The notes: a model not told the origin generated them from the sequence alone. 64,000 nucleotides of DNA from Paraglaciecola sp. 20A4 (GCF_011378905.1 NZ_WTPY01000005.1:203252-267251), one strand, 5' to 3'; numbered from the stretch's first letter, positions 25,824 through 36,189 are shown. Translations and numbers: made by a program.

Positions 25824-27455
25824 TTACTCTTTAATCTTACGCAAATTTAGATCTTGAAAATCGTAACTAAAATCGATATTAGAAAATACCGGGATCAATT
25901 CAATGTGTGTGACCTCTTCTTTTTCATCTCGGTGGAGTTGAGCGTACACATCGGCTTCTAAGCTTCTGTCGTCCCAACGCACTAAATAGCGATCTGTTTT
26001 ATTGTCTGCAAATAGCCCACCAATTAACTTCACGACACGGTTAGAACGCAATTGAATACGCCCATCTCGCTGCTCTAAATAAAAATCTCCTAACCAATTA
26101 TCACGATAGTTGCCCAAAGCAGTTTGAAGTTCAGAATCGCTAATTAAGACTGGTTTGGTTTTTGAGAACTGATCGTTTAGTCGTTCAACATGGGAAGATT
26201 GTGCTTTTGCGGTTTTGTTATCTAAAGACGACGTATTAGGTGCAAATACTTCAAGCCAATCTGTTTTAGTGTCACCCAAGTAAGGTTTCATTAAGCTATA
26301 AATAAGTGCGCTGCGCGCTGCGCTAGATTGTTGATTTGTAAGCACCACTATGCCCAAGTCTAATTCTGGAAAAAACGTCACATAAGAATACATACCCGCT
26401 AAGCTACCACTGTGATGAACACGCAACTGCCCATCCACATCATTCAAACGCCAGCCTAAACCATAGGCACTAAAATGGCTGTTGTTGTAATGCTGGTCAG
26501 TGCTTGATACTGGCATAATCGTTTGTGCGGTCCACATTTCTTGGTGCTGGGCCATTGAAAACAAGCGTTCTCCATCTGCTGCAACACCCTGATTAAGCTG
26601 TACTTTCGCCCAAATAAGCATATCTTCCAAACTGCATTGAATACCACCCGCAGCCCCTGAGACATTAGGCTTACTGGTGTCAACATCACGTACGATAGTC
26701 ACTAATTTACCGTTTACCATACCATGCGGTGTCGCGGCCAAGGTTTGTTGCGCTTTGGGTATGTGTCCCGCGAAACAGTGGTGCATGCCTAAGGGAGCGA
26801 ATATACGTTGTTCAACAAATTGCTCCCAACTTTGTCCACTCGCGGAAGCCACAATTTCACCCGCGACAATATAAAGCAAATTGTCGTAGGCATAATCGGC
26901 TCGAAACTGACCAGTGGGTTTAAGAAAACGCAGGTTGTGTACCACTTCCTCTCGGCTAAAGCTTGATGGTTCGGGCCAAAGCATTAGATCCCCAGCGCCT
27001 AAGCCTAATCCACTACGATGAGTAAGCAAATCAGTAATGGTAAAGTGCGCGCTTATCCACGGATCATGCAGCTGAAAATTCGGCAAATGTTTAACGACGG
27101 GGTCATCCCAGTTGAGCTTGCCGTCATCGACCAATATCGCTAACGCGGCTGCGGTAAATGCCTTGGTATTTGACGCTATTTTGAATAGGCTTTTTGCAGT
27201 AACAGGCTCCTTGTTACGGATATCTTTCACCCCGTAGCTTTGCTTGAGTACAATCTGATTATCTTTAATCACACCTAGTGCAACGCCTGGGATCTGCAAA
27301 CGGTCCATGATCTGCGCTACCTGCTCACCTAACTTTGACGTGTTTAACACTGGTTCGTGTGGCTTATTTTGTTTCACTTGAGCCTCTGCTTGTAGCGTCC
27401 ACATGCAGACGAGTAAGGTAACGAATTTGATGCCACTACAGCGTAATAAAATCAT
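25824..27455 (-). CDS. Exported serine hydrolase, class C beta-lactamase fold
   Basis: The 543 residues have a signal peptide (cut near LQAEAQ) and then a beta-lactamase/DD-peptidase-fold domain (about 40-390): SNTK (SxxK with the nucleophile), YDN (YxN) and HHSGS (HxG). A C-terminal lipocalin-like beta domain (about 450-540) follows. Such enzymes cleave D-amino-acid peptides or esters; this one probably acts on cell-wall peptides in the periplasm, given its neighbours. The start at 27453-27455 is preferred because it gives a normal signal peptide. A longer frame from 27515 overlaps the upstream amidase gene by 11 bases and has a non-signal-like leader. Confidence 0.88.
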   Translation of the reverse strand: MILLRCSGIKFVTLLVCMWTLQAEAQVKQNKPHEPVLNTSKLGEQVAQIMDRLQIPGVALGVIKDNQIVLKQSYGVKDIRNKEPVTAKSLFKIASNTKAFTAAALAILVDDGKLNWDDPVVKHLPNFQLHDPWISAHFTITDLLTHRSGLGLGAGDLMLWPEPSSFSREEVVHNLRFLKPTGQFRADYAYDNLLYIVAGEIVASASGQSWEQFVEQRIFAPLGMHHCFAGHIPKAQQTLAATPHGMVNGKLVTIVRDVDTSKPNVSGAAGGIQCSLEDMLIWAKVQLNQGVAADGERLFSMAQHQEMWTAQTIMPVSSTDQHYNNSHFSAYGLGWRLNDVDGQLRVHHSGSLAGMYSYVTFFPELDLGIVVLTNQQSSAARSALIYSLMKPYLGDTKTDWLEVFAPNTSSLDNKTAKAQSSHVERLNDQFSKTKPVLISDSELQTALGNYRDNWLGDFYLEQRDGRIQLRSNRVVKLIGGLFADNKTDRYLVRWDDRSLEADVYAQLHRDEKEEVTHIELIPVFSNIDFSYDFQDLNLRKIKE

Positions 27456-27504
27456 AGTTTGATTTGCCTTAAAGTCATTATTAGAGCGCCCAACAGCGCG
27501 TATT

Positions 27505-29979
27505 TCACTCGACATTCAAAATCGCTTCATATACTAAGCTAATAACACTGCCGTACTTACCTGTTTCGAAGGTTTTGCCCTCGAACGCGACATGCCCATT
27601 GTCGTCTTCTTGCACTTTTGAGTGCCTAGCATTAGTCAGCAAAAATATCGCTAAATCATATTCTGGGTCGATAACCGATACTGTACCGGTCCAACCAGTA
27701 TGCCCATAGGCTTGGGCACTAGCATAAGGTCCAAAATGCCATTTATTTTGCCCATGGCCAGCACGACGCCAACCCAAACCAAAACTGTCATCATGTTCTT
27801 CGGGTTTAATAAATTGCTGTAAAATGGCTTCTTCGAACACCTGCGTTTGGCCATAACCGCCGCCGTTAAGAAGTAATTGTCCAAGCACGGCTAAGTCGTC
27901 AACGGTCGAGAATAATCCAGCATGCCCAGCTACGCCATCGAGTGAATAAAACGCTTTTTCGTCATGCACTTCGCCTTGTAAAACGTATTGACGTATGTTG
28001 TCGAAAGTCACTCGTCCACCACGGCTATTACCCTGAATTTCAGTGGCGGCAAACTCACCTTTCGCACGTCCTTTGCGTAATGGATTGAACAAAGTATTAC
28101 TCAACCCTAATGGTTGATAAATCTGATGTTCAACATAGGCATCTAATCCCATGCCGGTGATGCGCTCGACCAAAATACCCAGCAGCATATAATCCGTATC
28201 GCTGTATACCGCTTTTACATTGCGGCCCATAGCAAACGGCACACGATTTAACAGTAATTGGTCCGTTCGTTTGGCATCTTGCGAATACAAGTTTTTACCC
28301 AGTTCATTATCTGGAGTGAAGAAACGTACCTGAGGCGCATAACCCGCAGTATGGGTCAGCAAGTCACGGACTAGTCGGGTTTCACGGCCAGCACCTCGAT
28401 ACTCTGGTAAATAATGTTGGATGGTTAAATTAACGTTTAACTTGTTTTCACTGACCAGTTTCATTAATGCCAAATTAGTGGCAAACATCTTGGTGTTGGA
28501 AGCAATATCAAACAGCGTATCGATACGCATTTTTGCTGGTTGATTGAGCAATTCACCAGCGTCGTCATATTTGCGGGCGTACCCATAAGCACTGCGTTTT
28601 ATAATCTGACCATTTTTAACCACCAGTAGCACAGCGCCAGGAAAGTTATCTGCTATATCTTGCTCGATCAATGCATCAACCTGCTTGAAACGAGTTTGGT
28701 ATTGAGCACTGTTGTCGACTAACTGAGGAAAAGGTATGGTCACTTGTAACGCGCTTCCCTGAGGCAGCACATTATCTACCCGTAAAGTATTAATACCGTC
28801 TTGGGTACGACGTTTTAGACTATAGTGATAACGCTCATCCTGAGCAAAAGGCTGGGTAATATTCAGCTTTTGACCATTCACGTATATGTCAGCCTGTTTG
28901 GCGTCCAAGCTATTAATTAGGATATCACCACGCCCTTTATAACTCTTAAAGCGCTCTCGATCATTCACTAGCAAGCGCGTGCTGCGCTCTTGCATAGGGA
29001 AAATCTCGTCTACCTGACCGTACTTAAGGATATCTTGTGGCGATCCTACGTTTGGTGCTTCTGAGGATTGTTCAGCAATATAGCGTGCCATCAAGGTTTT
29101 AGCTTTATGAGCAAAATATTTATCGAGTAGTGCAAATACTGCAGCGGCTGTCTTGCTATCGACTTGGCCAGTAACCTGCCAAGGCAAAAAATGCATTTGA
29201 AAGGCACTGATCACATCATGGGTTTGATCATCAATGATGCCAGTCTCTAAAATATCATAACCGTAGGTACGTAACGCGCTTTGCACCAAACCGATATTCG
29301 GCTGATATTGACTGAAGCGCTGCCAATATTCGTCTAATGTATCGTTATCATACCAAGCGCCTATTCCGGCTTTATACAGCTCATGCCAAGGAAACCGCGG
29401 ACCGGGATCATTCTTGCGCGCAGGTGCAATATCCGAATGGCCTACAATCCGAGTGGGCGAAATATCTGGATTACGCTGAAGAATATCCTTGCTAAGCGCA
29501 ATTAACAGTTCGATTTGTTTAGGATCATAATCAGGAAAGACACATAAGCGGTTATCACCATGTTCCGTTTTTACGTTGGTAGTAGCCTGCTTATCCCAGT
29601 GACACTCGGGTACATTGACTATTTCAATACCTATAGAAGAATCATTTAATTCACTTCGTCCCTGCCAAAAACTATTGCCCGCATGCCAAGCACGTTTATT
29701 CTCGTCAACCAGTTGTAAGATTTCTAAAGAAGAATGGGGGTAACTAGCATCATTTGATTCGGGAATAAGATAATGCGCACTGAGCCCGCCCTCATCAACC
29801 AAGGCGTTCACCGACTTTTGATAATCGATCGCAGTAAAATGCATCACTAAAAATTTAACGCGGTGGCCAAAATTGTGGGATGGAAACTCGTTAATCGGTA
29901 ACGTTGCACAACTGACGATGCCTGCTGTTAGCGCGCAAATCACTACAGAACGCTGCCATTTCACTAAAAGTTTATTCAT
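27505..29979 (-). CDS. AmiD-like amidase fused to PBP4b/AmiE-like serine hydrolase
   Basis: This lipoprotein of 824 residues has three parts. An Amidase_2 (AmiD) domain (about 30-210) carries zinc ligands expected in VMHFTA and HSDIAPARKNDPGP. A peptidoglycan-binding domain follows (about 225-295). After a linker comes a beta-lactamase-fold hydrolase (about 430-810) with SNTK, YSD and HTG. AmiD splits the MurNAc-L-Ala bond; the second half resembles YfeW/PBP4b of E. coli and AmiE/YbbE of Bacillus, both encoded with MurNAc recycling genes. The lipobox is GIVSC. An ATG ten codons upstream (30009) is possible. It is divergent from a TonB receptor. Confidence 0.88.
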   Translation of the reverse strand: MNKLLVKWQRSVVICALTAGIVSCATLPINEFPSHNFGHRVKFLVMHFTAIDYQKSVNALVDEGGLSAHYLIPESNDASYPHSSLEILQLVDENKRAWHAGNSFWQGRSELNDSSIGIEIVNVPECHWDKQATTNVKTEHGDNRLCVFPDYDPKQIELLIALSKDILQRNPDISPTRIVGHSDIAPARKNDPGPRFPWHELYKAGIGAWYDNDTLDEYWQRFSQYQPNIGLVQSALRTYGYDILETGIIDDQTHDVISAFQMHFLPWQVTGQVDSKTAAAVFALLDKYFAHKAKTLMARYIAEQSSEAPNVGSPQDILKYGQVDEIFPMQERSTRLLVNDRERFKSYKGRGDILINSLDAKQADIYVNGQKLNITQPFAQDERYHYSLKRRTQDGINTLRVDNVLPQGSALQVTIPFPQLVDNSAQYQTRFKQVDALIEQDIADNFPGAVLLVVKNGQIIKRSAYGYARKYDDAGELLNQPAKMRIDTLFDIASNTKMFATNLALMKLVSENKLNVNLTIQHYLPEYRGAGRETRLVRDLLTHTAGYAPQVRFFTPDNELGKNLYSQDAKRTDQLLLNRVPFAMGRNVKAVYSDTDYMLLGILVERITGMGLDAYVEHQIYQPLGLSNTLFNPLRKGRAKGEFAATEIQGNSRGGRVTFDNIRQYVLQGEVHDEKAFYSLDGVAGHAGLFSTVDDLAVLGQLLLNGGGYGQTQVFEEAILQQFIKPEEHDDSFGLGWRRAGHGQNKWHFGPYASAQAYGHTGWTGTVSVIDPEYDLAIFLLTNARHSKVQEDDNGHVAFEGKTFETGKYGSVISLVYEAILNVE

Positions 29980-30411
29980 AACGCTCAGGATATCCCGTTG
30001 CTTTAACATCTACCAGATCACCGAAAAGAATAATTAATTACAACCATGATAAATAATTAGAATAATAATTCCATCACTTATTGTGCTAATTTTAGTCTAT
30101 AGATCATTCATGCATTTTTCTCTGCATCAGACACATCTATGCTCTAGCGATAATCATAATAAAAAATCCTCTTTAGAATAACCATAATGAATTTTGCAGA
30201 CCTTTACTGAGGTAATAAAACATCCCACCTTGTGATGTTCTAGTCTCGAGAATAACGTGGATGCCCGCTAAATTAAGGTTAATTAACATAACCTGATATA
30301 GATAAATTATTACTAAGAATTCAACATTAAAGAACATATTATTCTTGACGCTAGCCGATATTGTTTGTTAAATGCACAGACAAGAATAATAAAAAAACTT
30401 TATGAAGGCTT
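29980..30411. promoter_or_regulatory. Divergent amidase/TonB-receptor control region with four octamer half-sites
   Basis: This intergenic region contains the octamer AGAATAAT at 30027-30034, 30059-30066 and 30383-30390, and its complement ATTATTCT at 30338-30345. A seven-of-eight copy is near 30175. The same half-site forms the inverted repeat between the DUF819 and nagB-II genes. It probably binds the MurR/RpiR-type regulator. Confidence 0.45.
30345..30373 (+). promoter_or_regulatory. Candidate sigma-70 promoter of the first TonB receptor
   Basis: TTGACG (30345-30350) and TTAAAT (30368-30373) are separated by 17 bases. An ATTATTCT octamer overlaps the first base of the -35 and another octamer lies just after the -10, so a repressor bound there could block the polymerase. 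Confidence 0.5.
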
Positions 30412-33400
30412 ATGAGTCGTCGTCCTCAAATAAAAAAGCACAAGCAACAAATAGGTGAACACATGGCAACACGAACTACTAATTTTATACAACAGCGTTT
30501 ACATCGCGCCATGCAAAGTGCATGGACTAACCGCGCAACAGCATTATCAGCTGTACTACTGGCGGGCTCATTAGCTTGCGCACCAGCCGCTATGGCTCAA
30601 CAAGCCGGTGGCATAAAGGGTAAAGTCGAGACCCAAGCAACTGATATTTCGGTTAACGATGTAACAGTCACTGCTTCAAGTAACGTGATGCCAAAACCTA
30701 GAACGGTTAAAACAAAAGCAGATGGTAGTTATGTATTACCTGCGCTTAAGCCCGGTAAATATACACTTACCTTTACCTCTGCTGACGGCACGGTTCGACA
30801 AACTCAGGTCGATGTATTATTAGATCAGACATCAAATGTAGATGTTGCATTTGAAGCCGCTCCTACCGATAGCACTGAAGTGATTCAAATTATTGGCTCT
30901 CGCATTAGCCGCGAAGGGGACTCTTCATTAACCAATTCATTGGGCGAAGATGTTTTATCTCGCGTACCAACAGGCCAAGACTATCGTTCTTTGCTGGCTA
31001 TCATCCCGGGTGTGCAGTATTCAGAAAATGCCACTCTTGGTCCATCAGCTGGTGGTTCTGGTCGTGACAACAAATACGGTTTTGATGGCGTAGACGTATC
31101 ATTACCCATGTACGGCAACCTTGCATCTGAGCCATCAACTCAGGATATTGCGTTTGTGTCCATAGATCGTGGGGGCGCAAAAGCAATCGGCTTCAACCGT
31201 GCTGGCGGTTTATCAATCAATACCTTATCTAAATCAGGTACCAACGAATTTCACGCCAGCGTAGAATATCGTATTGAGCCCGCTAGCTTATCCGCCGACC
31301 GCGATACAACAGAAAGCACAACCTCTACGTTCGAAGAAGATAAAACATGGATGAGTGCAAATGTAAGCGGCGCGTTGATTGAAGATGAATTGTATTTCTA
31401 CGGTTCATACTTTGGCCCAGAGGTAACACGTGACAACAAAGAAACGGCTTACGGCCCTACTAAACAATATAAAAGTGACCGTGATGAATACTTCGGTAAA
31501 TTGACCTGGGCGCCCACTGAAGATCTTTTATTTAACGTCAGCTACAGAACATCCGATAAAGATGTGGTTGGCGACTCTGTCGATTCAAAAGCGACTGATT
31601 CCACTTCTGAAGGTAGCTCAGTATCGCAAGATATTTTTACTGTTGATGGTTCATATATTATTGATGACTACACCACATTAACCTTTCAATACAGTGACTT
31701 TAAAAACGAAAACTCTAGTCGCCCTGATACCAGTTTTTCTGGTGTGATACCTTCGATTGGTGGTTCACTTGATTTAAATAATCTTGACCAGCAAGGTTTA
31801 TTCTTCGTGCCAACTATTCGCACTGATGAAGGTTTTGATACTGAAACAGCCCAAACGCTGATCAATGCCTATGGCTATACCGATGATGCAGGAGTGCTAA
31901 CGGGTGGTGGTAACATCGGTGGCGCATCTCTTATCAATAATCAGGATTTCTCTCGTAAGAGCTTTGAAGTTGCCCTTGACCACGAAATGGAACTGGGTAA
32001 TACCGTTCATAATATTCATATTGGTGGTCAATGGAAGGAAAGCGAGGAAGTACTTACTCGCCTTTCAAATGGTTGGGGGTCAATCGGTTATAACGGCGGA
32101 TTAAACGTTGATACTGATTTTGCAAGTGACGAAGCGATTTATTACAGCGCTACGGTTTACTCGAATAGCTTAAATGGCGAAGAAAACCTAAACCCACTCA
32201 CTTCAACATCCGAAGTTATCAACATTGAAGTTAACGATACAATCGAGCACGGTAATTTCACCTATAACGTCGGTTTTTTGTTCAGCAACGATACGTTGTA
32301 CGGGCAGGGCTTAAGAGAAAATTCGGCGAATGCATCAGGTTACGAAGTTGCTCCAGGCAACAAGTACAAAATGTATGAACTTGATTTTATGGATATGATC
32401 CAGCCGAGATTAGGTGTTACCTGGGCGTATAACGGTCGCGATAGCGTGTTTGCCAACTTCGCTAGCTATAACCCTGATACAACTTCTTTGGCGCGCGCAG
32501 CATCATGGGATCGTAACAATCAATCAACCCAAGTGGTTTACTTTGATGCCGACGGTGCATTTATCGGTAACACGGAAGCAAATGGTTCATCAGGTAAATT
32601 ATTCCAAGATGATATGGAAGCCCGTCGAACTGATGAAATTACTATTGGTATGACCAAGTATGTATCAAACGAATTTTTTGTTCGTACCCATTTACGTCAA
32701 CGCAAAGCCTTCCATGCATGGGAAGATCAGCCTAACAACGCACGTACCTATGGCGACTATGGCCCTTTTGGTGGTGTGCCAGAGCACTTACGTGGTCTAG
32801 GATTATTTATTCCTGACTTAGCAGAGCAATACTCAAGCATGGGTTTATCGGCTAGTGATGGTAGCTACGTTATTGCTGAGCTTGATGGTGCACAAAACAC
32901 CTATTACGAGTGGAGTATTGAAGGTGATTACACGGGTGATAATTACTACTTGAATGTTTCTTATGTATGGAGCCATTACTTCGGCAACTATGATCAAGAC
33001 ATTACCAGTACAGCTTCTGACGGTAACTTGTTTGTTGGTTCATCTAACTTAGGTGACGGCCGTGGTCGTATGTTGTGGGATGGCAAGTCAGGTACCTTAA
33101 ACGGTGACAAACCTCACGTATTGAAAGCATTGGGTTACTATACAACAGATTGGAACGCTGACATCGGTTTCAACTTTGTATACCAATCAGGCGATGTATG
33201 GGAAGAGTGGGATGGTGGAGTGTACGGTTATTCTAGCTCAACGATTCGTTACTCTGAACCCGCTGGTAGCCGTCGTGAGTCAAGTCATTGGCAGTTAGAT
33301 TTGAATTACGCTCAGGCTTTCAACATTACCGAAGATTTAGAGGTGAAGTTTAAAGCCGATGTGTTTAACGTCTTCGACAGACAGACGGGTTATAACACTC

Positions 33401-33489
33401 AACCGATCCTATCCAGTGCGACGTTTGGTCAAGCAAGAGACTTGATAAACCCTCGTCGCATACAACTTTCGGTTGCGGTTAACTTTTAA
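30412..33489 (+). CDS. TonB-dependent receptor with carboxypeptidase-like N-terminal domain
   Basis: This is a 1,025-residue outer-membrane receptor. It has a long signal region (cut near PAAMAQQ), then a carboxypeptidase-regulatory-like beta domain (about 65-140, DGSYVLPALKPGKYTLTFTS), then a plug (about 155-260) and a 22-strand type barrel ending in the terminal Phe motif IQLSVAVNF. This Oar-like build is common among Alteromonadales receptors for oligosaccharides and peptides. It shares a control region with the AmiD-AmiE fusion, so muropeptides are the likely cargo (inference). A second ATG at 30463 with AGGTG upstream is also a reasonable start. It ends in a strong terminator. Confidence 0.92.
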   Translation: MSRRPQIKKHKQQIGEHMATRTTNFIQQRLHRAMQSAWTNRATALSAVLLAGSLACAPAAMAQQAGGIKGKVETQATDISVNDVTVTASSNVMPKPRTVKTKADGSYVLPALKPGKYTLTFTSADGTVRQTQVDVLLDQTSNVDVAFEAAPTDSTEVIQIIGSRISREGDSSLTNSLGEDVLSRVPTGQDYRSLLAIIPGVQYSENATLGPSAGGSGRDNKYGFDGVDVSLPMYGNLASEPSTQDIAFVSIDRGGAKAIGFNRAGGLSINTLSKSGTNEFHASVEYRIEPASLSADRDTTESTTSTFEEDKTWMSANVSGALIEDELYFYGSYFGPEVTRDNKETAYGPTKQYKSDRDEYFGKLTWAPTEDLLFNVSYRTSDKDVVGDSVDSKATDSTSEGSSVSQDIFTVDGSYIIDDYTTLTFQYSDFKNENSSRPDTSFSGVIPSIGGSLDLNNLDQQGLFFVPTIRTDEGFDTETAQTLINAYGYTDDAGVLTGGGNIGGASLINNQDFSRKSFEVALDHEMELGNTVHNIHIGGQWKESEEVLTRLSNGWGSIGYNGGLNVDTDFASDEAIYYSATVYSNSLNGEENLNPLTSTSEVINIEVNDTIEHGNFTYNVGFLFSNDTLYGQGLRENSANASGYEVAPGNKYKMYELDFMDMIQPRLGVTWAYNGRDSVFANFASYNPDTTSLARAASWDRNNQSTQVVYFDADGAFIGNTEANGSSGKLFQDDMEARRTDEITIGMTKYVSNEFFVRTHLRQRKAFHAWEDQPNNARTYGDYGPFGGVPEHLRGLGLFIPDLAEQYSSMGLSASDGSYVIAELDGAQNTYYEWSIEGDYTGDNYYLNVSYVWSHYFGNYDQDITSTASDGNLFVGSSNLGDGRGRMLWDGKSGTLNGDKPHVLKALGYYTTDWNADIGFNFVYQSGDVWEEWDGGVYGYSSSTIRYSEPAGSRRESSHWQLDLNYAQAFNITEDLEVKFKADVFNVFDRQTGYNTQPILSSATFGQARDLINPRRIQLSVAVNF

Positions 33490-33534
33490 TCCAACATAAC
33501 AGCCTGTTTGCGAATGCAGGCCGTTATTTTTCAG

Positions 33535-33559
33535 TCCCCGCTTATGCGGGGATTTTTTT
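33535..33559 (+). terminator. Terminator of the first TonB receptor gene
   Basis: Perfect 7-base arms TCCCCGC/GCGGGGA enclose a TTAT loop and are followed by T7, 45 bases after the stop. Confidence 0.92.
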
Positions 33560-33623
33560 ATGCTTGTTTTAATTTTTGTCTCACGCAAAGTTGGCGTGTA
33601 TTAGTTATTTTTAGGAGTGAATC

Positions 33624-35507
33624 ATGGGCTTTGGGCCGTCGCGTTTGTGTTTAGCGAGCTTGCTAATTTTTAGTTGTATTTCCTGCATCAGTCAACCGAC
33701 TGTTGACCCTAAACTTGAAGCTTTAGTGGCGCAAAAACTGATGTTGGACATTCGTTACTTTTGTCCTACAACAACCCATAGTACCCCTACTGAAAAATGC
33801 ACCACCCCTGTCACCGTTTTACCAATAGCACTCAAAAATATGATTAGCGATACCGGTGTTGGTGGGATCATTTTATTTGCTAATAACTTGGTTGATACTG
33901 AGCAAATGATTCGATTAAATCATGACTTACAAGCCGCTGCGGCCCAAGGCGGGCACAAGCCACTGTTTATTTCAATCGATCAGGAAGGCGGCCGCGTAGT
34001 GCGCATTCCGCAGAATATCAGCACAGCTTTTAGTGGCAATATGGCTATCGGTGCAACCTACCCGCTACATGGCACGCATTTCGCGAAAATTAGCGGTGAA
34101 GTGATAGCAAAAGAATTGGCTGTATTAGGATTTAACCTTAACTTTGCCCCAACAGTAGATGTGAACGTCAATCCAGAAAATCCTGTTATTAACGTACGCT
34201 CATTTGGCGAAAATCCACAGATAGTTGCTGAACTGGGCTTAGCGCAAATGCAAGCTATGCAAAGTAACGGTATTATTTCGGCCCTTAAGCATTTTCCTGG
34301 GCATGGTGATACCAGCACCGACAGTCATTCAGGCTTACCGCTTGTCGAACATGATATCAGTAAGATAGAAGCGGTCGATTTAGCGCCATTTCAATATGCC
34401 ATTGATAACGGCGATCCCGGTATGATTATGACCGCTCATATTCAATATCCAGCTCTGGATAGCGCGATATTTAAAGCGACTGACGGTAGCCACACCATTT
34501 TGCCCGCCACGATGTCTCGCGCTATTTTAACGGACTTATTGCGCGTCAAAATGGCGTTTAAAGGCGTGATCATCACTGATGCGCTAGACATGGCGGCAAT
34601 CGCTCATTTTTACCAGCCGACAGAGGCTGTAATACAAACATTCAATGCCGGCAGCGATATCGCACTTATGCCAATAGCGATTCGTACATCGAGCGATATT
34701 CCTAAGCTCAAAAAGCTGATATTTGATGTTGCCTATGCAATTCAAAACGAACAATTATCGATTGAAGAAGTAGAGCAATCTGTGGCTCGTATCAATGCAT
34801 TAAAACAAATCTATATTCAATCTGAACCTGTTGATAGTGATATAGCTGAAGCTACCCGTTATGCAAAAACAGTTCTGGCCGCACCGGCACATTTACACGC
34901 TGAACAAGCACTCGCGGATAGCTCGATCGTCGCCATTAAAAACCAAGGTGTCTGGCCTATTCCTAAAAGCATTCAACGAATTCATATCACTATGCCTGAT
35001 AACAGTAAGTGTATGGCGCTAACCAGTGCATTGACGCAAACGCTAAAAACCCTGGGGGCGACAAAAAATATCAGTTGCTCTAGTTTAACCAGTGACAGCA
35101 TAGAAGACATTCTTACGCTGCAACGTGATGCTCAAATGGTCATCTTTAGCGATATTACCCCTCAGCAAAGTTTAGTTGAGATGGGCGGCATGGACGACAT
35201 TAGCGACTGGCGTCTGCGCCCGAATAAAGACCAGTTGGATGCAAAGCTGCTCACATTGATTACAAGTACTCAGCCCAGTCAAACATCGCTACTGATTAGT
35301 ATGCGCACCCCATATAAGGTAAAACAGTACGCACCTTATGTAGATGGCATCATCGCCAGTTTTGCATACAACACACAAACAATTGAAACACGAGATATAA
35401 ACGGGCAAACACATGTTAGCTATCAGGGCCCTATTTATCGTGCTTTAGCTAATATTTTGCTAGCCAAGCAACAAGCAAATGGCTCATTGCCCGTTAGCAT
35501 TGATTAG
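33624..35507 (+). CDS. Exported NagZ-type beta-N-acetylhexosaminidase (GH3), 627 aa
   Basis: The GH3 domain (about 65-405) shows ISIDQEGGRVVRIPQ, KHFPGHGDTSTDSHSGLP (the His-Asp acid/base loop of the NagZ group) and GVIITDALDM (catalytic nucleophile Asp). The enzyme frees GlcNAc from muropeptides. Unlike the roughly 340-residue cytoplasmic NagZ of enterobacteria, it has a lipoprotein-like signal with Cys in SCIS and an extra C-terminal domain of about 220 residues, as in Bacillus NagZ (YbbD). It is therefore expected to work outside the cytoplasm. AGGAG is 7 bases before the ATG. It follows the receptor gene after a terminator and has its own promoter. Confidence 0.9.
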   Translation: MGFGPSRLCLASLLIFSCISCISQPTVDPKLEALVAQKLMLDIRYFCPTTTHSTPTEKCTTPVTVLPIALKNMISDTGVGGIILFANNLVDTEQMIRLNHDLQAAAAQGGHKPLFISIDQEGGRVVRIPQNISTAFSGNMAIGATYPLHGTHFAKISGEVIAKELAVLGFNLNFAPTVDVNVNPENPVINVRSFGENPQIVAELGLAQMQAMQSNGIISALKHFPGHGDTSTDSHSGLPLVEHDISKIEAVDLAPFQYAIDNGDPGMIMTAHIQYPALDSAIFKATDGSHTILPATMSRAILTDLLRVKMAFKGVIITDALDMAAIAHFYQPTEAVIQTFNAGSDIALMPIAIRTSSDIPKLKKLIFDVAYAIQNEQLSIEEVEQSVARINALKQIYIQSEPVDSDIAEATRYAKTVLAAPAHLHAEQALADSSIVAIKNQGVWPIPKSIQRIHITMPDNSKCMALTSALTQTLKTLGATKNISCSSLTSDSIEDILTLQRDAQMVIFSDITPQQSLVEMGGMDDISDWRLRPNKDQLDAKLLTLITSTQPSQTSLLISMRTPYKVKQYAPYVDGIIASFAYNTQTIETRDINGQTHVSYQGPIYRALANILLAKQQANGSLPVSID

Positions 35508-35595
35508 CAGCTTATAATATTTTAACTGACTAGCGGTCTATTTTAATTCAGAGCAGTATGAAGCCATTTGACTTATTCTGCGCGATAGGAGTGAT

Positions 35596-35997
35596 ATGGC
35601 ATTTAACGATACCTTTCGTATCAGCAGTCACGGCGTTATTTTTAATGACGTTGGTCAAGTATTGTTGCTAAAGGCGACCTATGGTAAATGTTCGTGGGGT
35701 TTGCCTGGTGGCGCATTAGAGCCTGGAGAAACAATTCATCAAGCCCTATTACGCGAATGCCAAGAAGAACTGGGGGTAAGCGTTAAAATAGAATACTTAT
35801 CAGGTGTTTACTATCACAGCGCATTCAATTCTCAGGCCTGTATTTTTAAAGCACAATTGGGCCAGCAGCCAATTCATTTGAGCGCAGAGCACAGTGAGTA
35901 TGCTTATTTTGATATTGATTCATTGTCAGATATCCAAAAACAACGGGTGCAAGAATGCGTACTGTTCAATGGTAATGTAGTCAGTGATAGCTTCTAG
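35596..35997 (+). CDS. Nudix hydrolase, 133 aa
   Basis: A single Nudix domain has a complete box, GGALEPGETIHQALLRECQEELGV (residues about 36-59), with all the metal-binding Glu of the GX5EX7REUXEEXGU pattern. Substrates of such small Nudix proteins are nucleoside-diphosphate derivatives and cannot be told from sequence. AGGAG is 6 bases before the ATG. It lies 88 bases after nagZ on the same strand, so co-transcription is possible. A role on UDP-sugars or nucleotide sugars of wall recycling would be speculation. Confidence 0.9.
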   Translation: MAFNDTFRISSHGVIFNDVGQVLLLKATYGKCSWGLPGGALEPGETIHQALLRECQEELGVSVKIEYLSGVYYHSAFNSQACIFKAQLGQQPIHLSAEHSEYAYFDIDSLSDIQKQRVQECVLFNGNVVSDSF

Positions 35998-36189
35998 TGT
36001 ACACTTGGGAAGATTCTGATCGGCTAATGGAATAACGCATTAAAACAGTTAAATTTTAAATTAACTAATACAGTACGCAGATGAATATTTTATGTAGTTA
36101 GCATAGACATATTCCGTTTTAGCGGTAACCTTATTGCTCTTGATTTTTACTCGATTTTACACGTAAGTTGCAAAAATTACGGTAAACTA

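Noticed and set aside
25779..25828. Inverted repeat AGTAAGCTT with a 32-base loop at the end of the serine hydrolase gene
   Set aside because: The loop is long and there is no U-run, and one arm lies in coding sequence. It could be chance.
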